64,000 nt of DNA from Cephalopachus bancanus (lineage: Eukaryota > Chordata > Mammalia > Primates > Tarsiidae): positions 806,001 through 870,000 of the forward strand of contig JAPVLO010000519.1 in NCBI GenBank assembly GCA_027257055.1. The letters are read 5' to 3'. How positions within the stretch are numbered: position 1 is the stretch's first letter; the number at the start of each line of letters is the position of its first letter. Of this stretch, positions 10,796-22,658 are shown in pieces. The notes below the pieces were generated by a model. The model saw only the letters and a list, made by a program, of their open reading frames with translations, searched no databases and was not told where the DNA came from. A program made the position numbers and the translations under genes.

Positions 10796-11339
10796 CCTAT
10801 GCTGGAAATGTTTTTCAACCACTCCTTTGCTAATTTTTTTTTCTTCAGGAGTGCTATGATTTCTAGAATAATTGATTCAGAAAACAACAGAAGACAATAT
10901 TGTTGAGTAAAGAGACTATGAAATATGTATGGATCAATTTTTGTTCTGCAGAGTGAATCAATTTTTTTCGGGTTATATGTTTCTTTTGAGAGTAATTATT
11001 TTTTTCTGTTAGAAAATACAAAAAAGCACAAAAATCTTTTAGAAATATTCATAATCCTAGCCCCTAGAGATTATCATTAATGTCTTTATGTGATGCATAC
11101 ACACACACACACACACACACACATTCACATGCACACCCACATAAACACATGGCACCATTATAGCCTAGTATACCACTTGTTACATTGTAGGTGCTCAATA
11201 AATATTGAGGAGTTTAAAAACCAGACTATATTTTACATAGCCCTTTAAACCTACTTTTTATTTTATGTCATAAACCATGTAGCAGGTCCTTTAATAGCAG
11301 AAAGACTTGAGTTTAAGGCCTGGTTTCCTCTCTCTCTCC
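10796..11339. other. unassigned sequence
   Basis: No recognised repeat apart from the CA microsatellite at 11097-11124. Confidence 0.5.
11097..11124. repeat. (CA)n microsatellite
   Basis: About thirteen tandem CA units. Confidence 0.9.
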
Positions 11340-11984
11340 CTTCCTTCCATCTCCCTCTATTGTTTAATTTATTGAACCATTTGCAATGCATCAGGCATTG
11401 TGTTAAGTCCTGGTGATACAGTCACAAGGCAAAAAAGACACAGCCCTGTCTTTTATTACAGTCTAATGGAAAATGTGGTCATAAATAATATAAAACACAA
11501 ATAAAATATAAAGTTGCAATTGTGCCAAATTCTACAAAGAAGAAACTTACAGTGAGTTGAAAGAGAATAATATGGTAATCAGGAATAACTTTTTTGAGAT
11601 GGTGATACTTGAACTGATATATGAATCATGAGTTGAAATTAAGCAGGTGGAATGAAAAGGAAAACAAAACAAAACAAAACAAACCATAAAACCCACAGCA
11701 TGTGAAAAGGCCCTGACTTTTGGGACAAGACAGTGCAATCATAGAATATTATGGCTGACATAGCGTGATGAAGAGAGTAGGAAATTGTGCTAAAGAGATA
11801 GGTAGGGACCAGAATATACAAGACTTTTTTGGTTATAATAAGGATTTTTTAAAATTGCTTTAGGCTGCTGTGAAATAGTAGGCCACCAAAAGCTTGTTTG
11901 GTAGTATAACTGAATGATCAAATATACATTGTTAAAAGGTTTCTCTGATTGCATAATGGAGAAATATCAGAGATAAACACATTA
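11340..11984 (-). mobile_element. L2 LINE 3' part, antisense
   Basis: GCATCAGGCATTGTGTTAAG and GTGATACAGTCACAAGGCAA, then TTTTTTGAGATGGTGATACT, GTGAAAAGGCCCTGACTTTT and TTAGGCTGCTGTGAAATAG, follow the antisense order of the L2 3' region. A MIR interrupts it at 11985; it resumes to about 12350. Confidence 0.65.
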
Positions 11985-12200
11985 TGGAATTTAGAGCTAG
12001 ACTGCCTGAGTTCACATCCCAGTTCTGCTACTTGCCAGTTTCATATTCTTAAGCAATGACTTAATCTTTCTGTTTCTCAATTTTCTCCTATGCAAAATGG
12101 ACATACTGATAATTTCTACTTCGCAGGATTGTTATGAAGATGTAAAGCGTTTAAGAGTGTACATGTCTCATAGCAAGCCCTATTTAAGTGTTAGCTAAAG
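11985..12200 (+). repeat. MIR SINE
   Basis: GAGCTAGACTGCCTGAGTTC, CATCCCAGTTCTGCTACTTG, TCTCAATTTTCTCCTATGCA and AGGATTGTTATGAAGATGTA match the MIR consensus order from the tRNA-derived part through the core to the 3' end. Confidence 0.85.
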
Positions 12201-12204
12201 AGCA

Positions 12205-12350
12205 TCAGAGAAATTAGTTTGGAGGCCATTGAAGGAGAAATATGGTGAGATTTGGTGATGTGCTGGATGTGGTATGGTAGGGGAAGTTATTTTAAAAAGT
12301 GATTTCTAGGTTTTTACCTTATATAATTAGATGGATTACTGAGATAGGCC
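12205..12350 (-). mobile_element. L2 LINE, continuation
   Basis: GGAGGCCATTGAAGGAGAAA, GTGATGTGCTGGATGTGG and GTGATTTCTAGGTTTTTACC continue the antisense L2 order after the MIR. Confidence 0.5.
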
Positions 12351-12699
12351 ATAGTGAAGGAGTATTACATAGTGATTACATTACATATGTGATGCTGTCA
12401 ATTCTATTTTCCCTTTCTGTAAAGTAAAAATAAAACCTAGCTTTCAGAGCTCTTATGAATTCTACATACATCATCATGCCATATGAAATTGGTAACTGTT
12501 TTTTTCTTTCCAGTATTTATATTGTTCATTTATTTTTATTCCCTTACTGTCCTGGCTAAACATTAAGTATTTATTAAATACATATGCATGTATGTGGTAC
12601 TCTGTGCACTCCTTTAAACAGACGATACTTATTCTTTGCAAGCACAGATTTAACATTTATGAAAAATGACAATGCACTTGGATACTGTATATGTAATAT
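12351..12699. other. unassigned sequence
   Basis: AT-rich, no recognised feature. Confidence 0.5.
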
Positions 12700-13990
12700 C
12701 ACTATCTATTAGACTAAAATTATAAATTGAGCTGTTTTAAGTCTGTTTTATTAACTTTCAGTCTCTTTAATCTTCTACTGATAGAGGTGTAGTAAAATCT
12801 CTCACTGTGATAATACATTTCTTGATTTTTCTTAGTTATTTTTTCCATTCTGTTTTGGAAGCTGTGTTACTAAGTACATAAAACTTTAGAACTGGTATAT
12901 CTTCCTGATACAATGTATCTTTGTTACTTGACCCTCTTTATCCATAAGAGTACTTTTTGCTTAAAGTGATTTATCTGATTAATATAGCTATGTTTGCTTT
13001 TTAAAGTTATTCTAATAGAATTTTGTCTATCCTTTTACTTTCAATCTTTATGCATTCTTACATTTTATTCATATATACATTTTATTCATATATATTGCTA
13101 TTTGCTGTTTTCTTGTCTGATTCTGACAACCAGGCTGGAGTGTAGTGACATGATTGCAGCTCACCGCAGCCTCAGCTGCATTAACTCAGGCAATCCTTCT
13201 GCCTCAGCCTCCTGAGTAACTGAGACTACAGGAATGCGCCACCACACCTGGCTCATTTTTTGATTTTTTTTTTTTTGTAGAGATGACGTCTTGCTATGTT
13301 ACCTAGGCTGGTCTCAAACTCCTAACCTCAAGAGATCCTCCTGCCTTGGCCTCCCAAAGTGCTAGCATTACAGGTATGAGCCATTGTGCTGGCCCTTATA
13401 TTTTATTTTTGTTAAGAATTTTATTTTATTAATTTTACCTTAGCCTTCACCTTAATCATTATCACTTTAACATTCAGTCAGTATTTATTTTGATATTTCT
13501 ACATACTACCTATTTCTTTGTTCTCCATTCTCTTTTACATCAGTTTCTTTTCTGTAATACATCTTTTACAAGTTTCTTTAGTTAGGATTTGTTAGTGATA
13601 ATTTTTTCACTATTTTTGTTTTCTGAAAATGTGTGTATTTTATCTTCACTCTTGAATTATACTTGCTAGATTCATAGTTATTTTTCTTCATCCCTGTGGA
13701 GTTATTATCACACAGTTGTCTGCATTCTGCTCATACAACTGAAGATTCTTTTTGTTCTATTGAAAAAAAATCTACCTTTTCTCTTTGTATGTATTGAAAA
13801 TAATTTGATTTTATAAACTTTTACAAGAATGTGTATGTGTTGATGTTGTTATATTTATCTTGCTTAGAAATTTGTATCCTCCTGAATCAAAAAATCCATG
13901 CCTTTCATCCATTCTGGAAAATCTTCAGCCATCTCTTTATAGTATGCCTCCCCTACACAATCTGCTAATACACACTGCAATTTTTCTGTT
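12700..13990 (-). mobile_element. old L1M/HAL1-type LINE, antisense, with Alu inside
   Basis: Before the Alu, TAGGTGTAGTAAAATCTCTC, TTTTTCCATTCTGTTTTGGA and TTTTACTTTCAATCTTTATG, and after it, TTAGGATTTGTTAGTGATAA and TTGTCTGCATTCTGCTCAT, read as antisense old L1 coding sequence. The 3' UTR is not identified, so L1M versus HAL1 stays open. The Alu occupies 13128-13397. Confidence 0.6.
13128..13397 (-). mobile_element. AluJ-like SINE
   Basis: Antisense dimer: ACCAGGCTGGAGTGTAGTG, AACTCAGGCAATCCTTCTGC, a T-rich linker with GTAGAGATGACGTC, then CTGCCTTGGCCTCCCAAAGT. The divergence and the generic AluJ-like sequence show that it predates the lineage-specific Alus. Confidence 0.9.
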
Positions 13991-14044
13991 TTTTTCTTCT
14001 ACATTTCAGTGTATGTATATAGGGGTGTATATAATACACACACA

Positions 14045-14375
14045 CATATGAACCCCCAAAACTGAATTTATTTATAAAATATTGTGTATCTATTCTTACA
14101 TGTTTGAACTTCTGTCACCTTTAAAGCACTCTCCTTTTGATGCAATATACAATACTCCTATCAAGATGCTTTTCCCACTGCTCAAAACAGTTTTTGTACT
14201 CATAAGTTTTTAATGCCTTTGAGTACGTCTGCTGTCTTTTGCTTCACCTCTTCCATATCCGCAAAATATTTCCCTTTGAGGACTTTTTTCATCTGGGGAA
14301 ACAAAAGCAGTTTTTGACCCAAAATGGCATGACCCCCATGAGTCACACTCCCTATTCACCGGATCTATCCCTCTA
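14045..14375 (-). mobile_element. rearranged mariner fragment
   Basis: 14045 to about 14308 is the antisense 3' portion of the mariner family seen elsewhere here: a terminal-repeat-like AACCCCCAAAACTGAATTT, then ACTGCTCAAAACAGTTTTTG and TTTTGCTTCACCTCTTCCAT. From about 14309 the orientation flips and CAGTTTTTGACCCAAAATGG, then CCTATTCACCGGATCTAT, is sense transposase sequence. The two halves meet head to head. No intact frame remains. Confidence 0.75.
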
Positions 14376-15624
14376 GTTATAAAAAGGACCTCATTGCCTT
14401 CAAATGAATTGAACATAAAACAGAAGTTCAGAGCATTAAGATTCTCACTCAAAGCCACAAAATATGCCCATAGTCACACATATATGTACAATTATTAAAT
14501 GTATTATTTTGTGCTATATATTTCTATTCAGATATGAAAGAATGATAATACTTGAAACTAGCAAACATTTAAAAATATTTTTGTTAAATCTGACAATAAC
14601 CAATATTGTCACTTTTCTTTCTTCAATAGGTGTAAGAAACTTAACAGTTAATGATTTAACCTATTATGAATAGAAATATTGAATAACTGAAAGGCACGAT
14701 ATCTAACCACAAAAAAATAACAAACCTCACATTCCCCATAAGACTTCCATATAGTCATGCTGCTGTGTACGTTTCAACTCCTTAATACAGATTTTATGTT
14801 TTACAATGGCTCAAAGGACATACTAAATCTAAGCTTTCAAGACATATTTTATCCCCAAATTATAAAAAACTATATTTTATGAAAATTAGTTTGATTAGAG
14901 TGAAGGTTTTATTTACCAGATTTTTTGGTGTTATTAACTTTAGTCTTAGTTTATTAAGACTCAGATCTACTCATGACTTTGAACATTTGCAACTACCAGA
15001 GCCTTTAGTCTTTTGTGTCCCTTGGAAGCTTGGGTGTGTTTAGTTGCCTATGTAGTCCTTAAATAAAGGAAGCAATTTAACAACCTTATTTTTAAAGCTA
15101 GAGATACACTACTGTTGTTGTTGTTGTTTTAAATACCATAAACTGTGATTATATTTTTAATCACTTGGTGAATATATTTTTGATCACTTGGTGAACTGTA
15201 TTTTTGAGGAACATAGGATAATAATAAAGAAACAATTTGTGTTCAGGGCTTGATGGGACATAAGAATTGTGTGTCTCTATGCATATTTTGATATCTATCG
15301 ATATACAGATATACATATATCAGGACCTCGTTTTGATATCCAAATGATTTGAAGTCTACCCATTCAGTGTCTTTTTTAAAAATCACAGATCTTTAAGAAA
15401 AGATGGTTGCATATATGGTTTTATAAACCACCTGCAATAAGTCTGTGACCCCTGAGGGATCTGCTGCTCACTATTTGGGGCAATTGTTTATACTTGAGTT
15501 GATATATGTTTCACCCACTATATCTGATTATGTTTTTCAGTGTTGTCAGCAGCAGACTATAGAAACATTTGGTACTAAGTCTGGGTCATAAGTTGTTAAA
15601 CAAAAAGAAAAAAGCAGCTAATGT
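14376..15624. other. unassigned AT-rich sequence
   Basis: No recognised repeat or gene over 1.2 kb. Contains a short (GTT)n at about 15112-15128 and a pair of similar TCACTTGGTGAA-type motifs at 15161-15172 and 15184-15195. Confidence 0.5.
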
Positions 15625-15840
15625 TTATTCAGTAACTACTTTAATATACCAGGTACTTTACAGGCACATAAGTCATTTAATCCTCAGAGCAACATCAAAA
15701 TACTCTTGCCATCCTTACTTTTTTTTTTCAGAGAGGAGAACTGAGGTACAGAGAAATTAAGTAACTCACATAACTAGTAAGTAGAAAATAATTTGAATTA
15801 GACCTCAGGCAACCTAGCCCACCTTTTTTGACACCATGCA
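15625..15840 (-). repeat. MIR SINE
   Basis: ATACCAGGTACTTTACAGGC, TCATTTAATCCTCAGAGCAA, GAGAACTGAGGTACAGAGAA and CATAACTAGTAAGTAGAAA are the reverse complement of MIR. Confidence 0.8.
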
Positions 15841-16109
15841 ATATTGTTTCTCAAATGCCAAGCAGCAGAAAAAAGATAAAGACATGTTGTGGTTTTATCT
15901 TATCATAAGACACTTCATATCTAGTTTGAACAGAATCAATATAAAAGGGTCCAGGAGTCACAGATAGTGTCTAAAACATCTGCAAAGCAGTGTTAGGAAG
16001 TATGAATGAAGAAGTCATTCTTCATTAGAGAGCAGATAGTGTTTGTAGCAATCCAAAGACTGTGACTATCGCAAATTCAAAGAGATTGTTAACAATTGTT
16101 CATTGTTGT
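15841..16109. other. unassigned sequence
   Basis: No recognised feature between the two MIRs. Confidence 0.5.
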
Positions 16110-16300
16110 TCCAATATTTGCTAGAGTGCTTCTGATGCCTTCAAAAATAAAGGTCTAACTATGTGCCTGGCTCCTCACATTACTTAATCTTCACAACTAC
16201 CCTATGAAATTGTTACAATGTTTATCTATTTTATAGGTAACGAAACTGTGGCTATAAGGAATAACTAGTTTACCCACGATTATATAGCTAAGTAAATTTC
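16110..16300 (-). repeat. MIR SINE
   Basis: TATGTGCCTGGCTCCTCACA, TAATCTTCACAACTACCCTA, ATTTTATAGGTAACGAAACT and TTATATAGCTAAGTAAAT match antisense MIR. The old L1 at 16307 begins directly after it. Confidence 0.7.
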
Positions 16301-16999
16301 ACAACTTTTAAAAAATTGATATTTTTATATACTTATGGGATACATATGATATTTTGTGACATGCATAGAATATGTAATGACCAAGTCAGAATATTTAGGG
16401 TTTTCATTACCTACTGTATTTATAATTTCTATGAGTTGGCAACATTTTAAGCCTTCTCTTTTAGCTATTTTAAAATATACAATACACTGTTGTTAACTTT
16501 AGTCACCATACTCTGATATGGAACCTTAGAATTTTTTCCTCCTATACAAATGTATATTTGTACACACTAACAACCTCTCTTTGTTCACCCTTCACTTCCA
16601 CACTCACACACCTTCCCCAGCCTCTGATGCCACCATTTTACTCTACCTTCATGAGGTAAATGCATTTTTTTAGCTCCTACATATAAGTGAGAACATGAGA
16701 TATTTGTCTTTCTGTGCCTAGCTTGTTTCACTCAACCTAAGGATCTCCAGTTCCATTCATGTTGCTACAAATGGTGTAATTTCATTCTTTTTTATGACCA
16801 AATAGTATTCCATTTGGTTGCTATATCACATTTTCCTTAATCTACTCATCAATTGATAGACACTTAGGTTGATTCTATACCTTTGCTATTGTGAATAATG
16901 CTGGGAAAAAAAACAGACTGCAGGTACCCCTTTGATATACTTATTTCTTTTCCTTTGGATTAATAGCCTGCAAAGGACTACTGGATAATATGGTAGTTT

Positions 17000-17308
17000 T
17001 AGTTTTTAATTTTGTTTTGTTTTATTTTTTGAGTTGGGGTCTCTATTGCCCAGGCTGCAGTGCAATGGCATGATTATGGCTCACCGGCCTCAAATTCCTG
17101 GGCCCAGATGATCATTCTGCCTCAGTCCCCTGATTAGCTGAGACTACAGGTGCCAACCACCATGTCTGGCTAATTTTTAAAATTTTTGTGCAGGTGAGGT
17201 CTTTCTATGCTGTATAGGCTGGTCTCGAATTCCTGGACTCAAGTGCTCCAACTGCCTTAGCCTATCAAAGTGCTGGGGTTACAGGCATAAGCCACCACTC
17301 ATGGCCTA
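17000..17308 (-). mobile_element. AluJ-like SINE in old L1
   Basis: TTTTGAGTTGGGGTCTCTAT, CCAGGCTGCAGTGCAATGGC, the linker TTTTTAAAATTTTTGTGCAG and GCCTATCAAAGTGCTGGGG form a diverged antisense Alu dimer. L1 ORF2 sequence continues on both sides. Confidence 0.9.
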
Positions 17309-18024
17309 TTTTTAGTTGTTTGACAAACTTCCATACTGTTTTCTATAGTAGTTGTCTAATTTATATTCCCACCAATGTTGTATAAGAGTTATCTTTCCAC
17401 TGCATCCTTACCAGCATCTGTAATTTTATTCTCTTTTTAATAATAACCATTCTAACTGAGGTAAGATGATATCTCATTGTGGTTTTGATTTGCAATTTCC
17501 AAATGATTAGTCATGTTGAGCATTTTCCATATGCCTATTGGTCATTTGTATGTCTTTTTAAAAGAAATGTCTATTTATGTCCTTTTCCTACTTTTTAATG
17601 TGATTTTTTTAAATGTTGAGTTTCTTATATATTCTACTATTAGTACCTTGTTGGATGAAGAGTTTGTAAATATTTTCTCCCTTGTAACAAGTTGTTGCAC
17701 CACTCTGTTTGCTTGTTTGTTTATTTTGCTGTATAGAAGCTTTTAGTTTAATATATTCCAATTTGTCTACTTTTTTTTTTTTTGCTTATGCTTTGAGGTC
17801 TTAGTTATAAAATATTTGCCTAGACCAATGTCCTAAAATGTTACTCTGTTTGCTTACAGTAGTTTTATAATCTCAGGTCTTATTTTTAAGTCTTTAATTC
17901 AACTTGAGTTGGTTTTTGTTTATTGTGAGAGATAAGGGTTCAGCTTCATTCTGTATATGGATGTCCAATTTTCCAGCATCATTTATTGAAATGGATATCC
18001 CTTTCCTAGTGTACATTATTGGCG

Positions 18025-18390
18025 CCTGCTATAGTTTGGATGTTGTCCTCTCCCAATCTTAAATTGAAATTTAACCTCCATTGTGATGGTATTGGGAGGT
18101 AGAGTATGCTGGGAAGTGTTTGGATTGTAGGAATGAATCCTTCTTGAATGGTTTGGTGCCATTTTTGTGGGAGTGAGTTTTCACTCTTAGTTCTTATGAG
18201 AACTGGTTGTTGAAAATGTACTAGCACCTCCTCCTCTCTCCCTTTCATCTTCCTCTCACGCCTTGTGATACCTGCTCCCCCTCACTTTCCACCATGAGCA
18301 GAAGTTTCCTGAAGTTCTTATCAGAAGCAGATGGTGACAATGTGATTTTTGTGCAGACTATAAACCCATTAGCCAAATAAACCTCTTTAT
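18025..18390 (+). mobile_element. THE1/MST-type MaLR solo LTR
   Basis: TGCTATAGTTTGGATGTTGT starts the LTR, AATTTAACCTCCATTGTGAT follows, and GCCAAATAAACCTCTTTATT near the end carries an AATAAA polyadenylation signal. This matches the mammalian MaLR (ERVL-related, non-coding) LTR plan. It interrupts the old L1. A CA/poly-T stretch at 18405-18439 follows. Confidence 0.75.
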
Positions 18391-18664
18391 TTATGTATAT
18401 TAACACACATACGCACACACATAGCTTTTTTTTTTTTCTTTTTTCTCTGAATTGCTTTGGCTCTGTGGGCTCTTTTTTTATTCCATTTTTCTATTTCTTT
18501 GAAAATTACTGGTATTTTGATAAGGATTATATTGAATCTATAAATTATTTTGAGTATTATGGTCATTTTTATGATGTTAATTTTTCTGATCCATGAACAT
18601 GGGATGTTGTTCCTTTTATTTGTGTCCTCTTCAATTTCTTTCATCAGAGTTTCTTAGTTTACTT

Positions 18665-18955
18665 TTTTTTTTTTTGAGTTGGAGTCTCACTCTGTCGCTC
18701 AGACTGGAGTGGAGTGGCATGCTCCCAGTCACTGCAGCCTCGACCTGCTGGGTTCCAGCGATCCTTCTGCCTCAGCCTTCCAAGTAGCTGGAACTATAGG
18801 CACTCGCTACCACACCCGGCTAATTTTTTGATTTATTGTAGAAATGAGGTCTCACCAAGTTGCCCAGGTGAGTCTCGAACCTGCGGGCTCAGGCAATCCA
18901 CTCACCTCAGCCTCCCAAAGCGTGGGATTACAGGCTGAGCCACTGAGCCCGGCTC
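18665..18955 (-). mobile_element. lineage-type Alu dimer in old L1
   Basis: GAGTTGGAGTCTCACTCTGT, CACTGCAGCCTCGACCTGCT, the linker TTTTTTGATTTATTGTAG and GGGCTCAGGCAATCCACTCA identify the younger strepsirrhine-type Alu. On the element strand the pol III B-box region is intact apart from a few CpG changes. It ends CCACTGAGCCCGGCT. Confidence 0.92.
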
Positions 18956-20631
18956 TTAATTTCGTCTACAGGACTTTCACCTCCTTAGTTGAATTTATTT
19001 TTAGGCATTTTATTTATTTTGTAGCTCTTGTGAATGGGATTGCCTTCTTGATTTCTTTCTCAGCTATTTCATTAGTGTATAGAAATGCTACTGATTTTTG
19101 AACATGGATTTTTGTACCCTTAAACTTTACATAATTTATTTATCATATCTATGAGTTCTTTTGATGGAGTTTTAACTTTTTTACATAGAAGATTATGTCA
19201 TCTGCAATGTGGGACAATGTGACTTCCTGTTTTTGAATTTAGATGCCTTTTATTTCTTTCTCTTGCCTGATTGCTCTGGATAGGACATTCAGTACTATGT
19301 TGAATAGGAGTGGTGAAATGGGCATCCTTGTCTTGTTTTAGTTCTTAGAGGAAAGCTAGTGTTTCCCCATTCAGAATAATGTTAGTTGGGGGTTTATCTT
19401 GCATGTTCTTTATTATGTTGAGGTACATTCCTTCTGTGCCTAGTGTGTTGAGAATTTTTATCATGAATGGATGTTACATTTTATAAAAATGCTTTTTATA
19501 TATCTATTGATATGGCCATATGTTTTTTGTCCTTCCTTCTGTTGATGCGATGTATAGCATTTATATAATTTGTGTATGTTGAACCATCGTTATATCCCTG
19601 GGGTTAATCCCATCTGATCATGGTGTACTATCTTTTTAATGTACTGTCAGATTTTGTTTTCTAGTGTTTTTTTGAGGATTTTAGTATTCATTCTCATCAG
19701 GGATATTGACCTGCTGTTTTTTTAATTTTGTTGTGTTATTCTCTAGCTTTAGTTTCAAGGTAATGCTGGCCTTGTGGAATGAGTTAGGGATTATCCCCTT
19801 CTCTTGAATTCTTTGAATAATTTGAGGAGAGTTTGTGTTAGTTCTTTTGATGGAATTCAGCAGTGAACTCATTTGATCCTTGACTTTACTGTGTCAGAAG
19901 ATGTATTATTGCTAATTCAATATCATTACTTGTTATTGGTCTGTTCAGATTTTCTATTTCTTTTTTATTCATTCTTGGTAGATTGTATGTACACGTGAAT
20001 TTGTCCATTTTCTCTAGGTTGCTCAGTTTTTTAGTGTTTAGTCATTCATAAAGTCTCTGATGAACTTTGTTTTTCTGTGGTATCAATCGTAGTGTCTCCA
20101 TTATTCTAATTTTATTTATTTTGGTATTCCTTCTCTTTTTTGTTAGTCTAGCTAGTGGTTTATTATTTTTTAATTTTTTAAATGACAACCTTTCATTTTG
20201 TTGATCCTTTGTATCACTTTTTTAATCTCTATTTTTTGGTTGTTGTTGTTCTGTTCTGATTTTAATTATTTCTTTTATTTCTACTAATTTGGGGTTTGGA
20301 TTGTTATTGTTTTTCTAGTTTCAAAAAGTGCATTGATTAAATTGTTTATTTGAAATATTTCTACTTTTTTGATGTAGGCGTTTACGATTATAAACTTTCT
20401 TCTTAGCACTGCTTTTGCTGTATCTTATAGATTTTAGTATGTTTGTTTTAATTTTCGTTTGTTTCAATACTTTTTTAAAAATTTTTTTCCTTGGTTTTGT
20501 TCTTGATCCAGTGGTCACTTAGGTACATGTTGCTTAATTTCCATGTTTGTACAGTTTCCAACGTTCCTATTGCTATTGATTTACAGTTTTATTTCATTGT
20601 GGTTTTAAATGACACTCAATATGATTTCTAT

Positions 20632-20764
20632 CTTTTTAACTTTCAAATTTTTATTTTAAAGATGTGAGGTACAATTCAGGGTTAGGTATACAAATATTCA
20701 TTATGCAGGTACCCTTGTTGATGAGGTTTGCCCACACTTCCCCAGGCAGATTCCCACTACTGCC
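20632..20764 (-). mobile_element. 5'-truncated young L1 3' end with TSD
   Basis: GATGTGAGGTACAATTCAGG and ATTATGCAGGTACCCTTGTT are the antisense end of the lineage L1. The flanks TGATTTCTAT at 20622-20631 and 20765-20774 are a direct duplication. The insert lies inside old L1 ORF2 sequence. Confidence 0.85.
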
Positions 20765-21800
20765 TGATTTCTATTTTTAAGAATTTGGTGAGACTTTTTT
20801 ATGGCCTAAAAAATGATCTATCTTAGAGAATATTCCATCTGTCAATGAGAAGAATATGTATTCTTTAGCTGTTGGAGGAAATGTTCTATAAATGTTCTGT
20901 TAGTTCAACTTGATCTAATGTGCCATCTAAATCCAGTGTTTCTTTTACTTTCCATTTAGGTTGTATGTCTAATGCTGAGAGTGGGGGTGCTAAAGTTTCA
21001 AACTATTACTGTGTTGTAGCTAATCTCTTCCTTTACATCTAATAATATTTGTTTTATATACCTGGGTGTCCTGGTTTTGGGAGCACATGTGTTTAGAATT
21101 GTTATATTCTCTTGCTAAATTGATCTCTTTTTCATAATATTAATAAAATGGACTTCTTTGTTTCTTTTTTATTGTTTTTGGCTTACAGTCTACTTTATTT
21201 TAATAACTATAACTACTCCTGGTCATTTTTGGCTTCCACTTGCATGGAATATTTTTTTCATCCTAACTTATATGTTTCTTTACAGGAGAGATGAGTTTTT
21301 TGTAGGCACCATATTGTTGGGTCATTTTAAAAAAACCATTCACTCAGTCTATTTTTTAAGTGAAAAATAATCAATTTACATTCAAGGTTATTATTTATAT
21401 GTGAGGGCTTTTACTTATCATTTTATTAATTTGTTTCTGGTTGCTTTTATATCCTTTATTTCTTTCTTTGTTTCTCATTGTTCATCATTTTGGTTTGGTG
21501 GTTTTCTGTATTGGGAACATTTGAATCCCTCTCTTCCTCTTTTTTAATGTTTGGTGTACTTAGTGAGTTTTATAAATTTTATGTATTATCAAATTTTGTG
21601 TGTTTCTTTCACTTCTATGAGCAGAACTTTCTTAAGCATTTTTTTGGAAAGCCATTGTAGTAGTGGTGAATTCTCTCAGCTTGTGCTTGTCTAGGAAATA
21701 CTTCATTTCTCCCTCATTTATAAAGAATTGCTTTGTTGGGTAAAATATTCTTGGCTGACAATTTATTTTCTTCTAGCACTTTAAATATATTATCCCGATC

Positions 21801-22210
21801 TTTTTATTATTTTGGGGGGGTTGTGGGATACAAATGAGGGTTTACTACAAGAGTAATTCACATGCAGGTGAAATTTTGGTTTCTAGTGGGCCCTCTCTCC
21901 CCCTGATAGTGGATTTGGTACTCAGTGTGTTGACTTGTGCCTCCTATCCCTCTTCCCTCTCTCCCACCCCTAGCAGTCCAGTGTCTGCCAATCCTACCCT
22001 AGTATTCATATGACCAGTGATCAGGGCATGCTTATGAGTGAGAACATGTGGTATTAAGTTCTTTGTTTCTGTAATAGTTCAATTAGTATAATGGTCTCCA
22101 GCTGCATCCATGTTGCTGCAGAAAGCATGGAACCAACTCAGTTACCCATCAAAAGTGGAATGGATAAAGAAAATGTGGTATGTATACATGATGGGATACT
22201 GTTCAGTCAT
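21801..22210 (-). mobile_element. 5'-inverted young L1 in old L1
   Basis: 21801 to about 22121 is antisense 3' end (GTGGGATACAAATGAGGG, ATGAGTGAGAACATGTGG). From about 22122 to 22210 the sequence is sense ORF2 (GAAAGCATGGAACCAACTCA, GAATGGATAAAGAAAATGTG, ATGATGGGATACTGTTCAG). Head-to-head pieces of one L1 again point to twin priming. No clear TSD was found. Confidence 0.8.
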
Positions 22211-22407
22211 TCTTTTTTGACCTATAATTTTTCTACTAGAAATACACTATTCATCTGATGAGAGTTCTCTGATAAGCAGCCTGATTCTTTTCTCTCTGTC
22301 TTTAGTTTTTGACAGTTTGAATATAATGTGCCATGTAGCAGAACTTTTTGAATTGTATCTGTCTGCAGATCCTTGAACTTCCTGTATCTGAATGTCTAAA
22401 TCTCTTG

Positions 22408-22560
22408 CTAGACTTGAGAAATTTTCAGCTGTTTTTCATTAAATAGATTGTCTGCCTTTTTAATTTTATCTTTACCTTTTGGGACACTAAAATTTTTAAT
22501 ATGTCTTAATTTTATGGTTTCCCGTATGTCACACAGACTTTTTTCATTCATTTTTATGTT
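22408..22560 (-). pseudogene. old L1 ORF1-like relic
   Basis: Reverse-strand translation gives IRETIKLRHIKNFSVPKGK followed by a KKADNLFNE segment. This resembles the central RNA-binding part of mammalian L1 ORF1 (IK-x-NI-x-x-x-GVPEG-type, then NLFNE). It lies between the ORF2 region and the 5' region, where ORF1 belongs. The Alu monomer next to it removes continuity. Confidence 0.5.
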
Positions 22561-22658
22561 GCTTAGGTTGATTTCAAACTCCTGGCCTCCAGTGATCTTC
22601 CCACCTTGGCCTTGCAAAGCACTGGGATTACAGGCATATGCCACTGTGTCTGGCCTCT
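22560..22658 (-). mobile_element. old Alu left-monomer-like unit
   Basis: GTTGCTTAGGTTGATTTCAA, CCTTGGCCTTGCAAAGCACT and CATATGCCACTGTGTCTGGC correspond to one antisense Alu left arm. No right arm is seen, so it is a FLAM-like or truncated copy. Confidence 0.7.
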
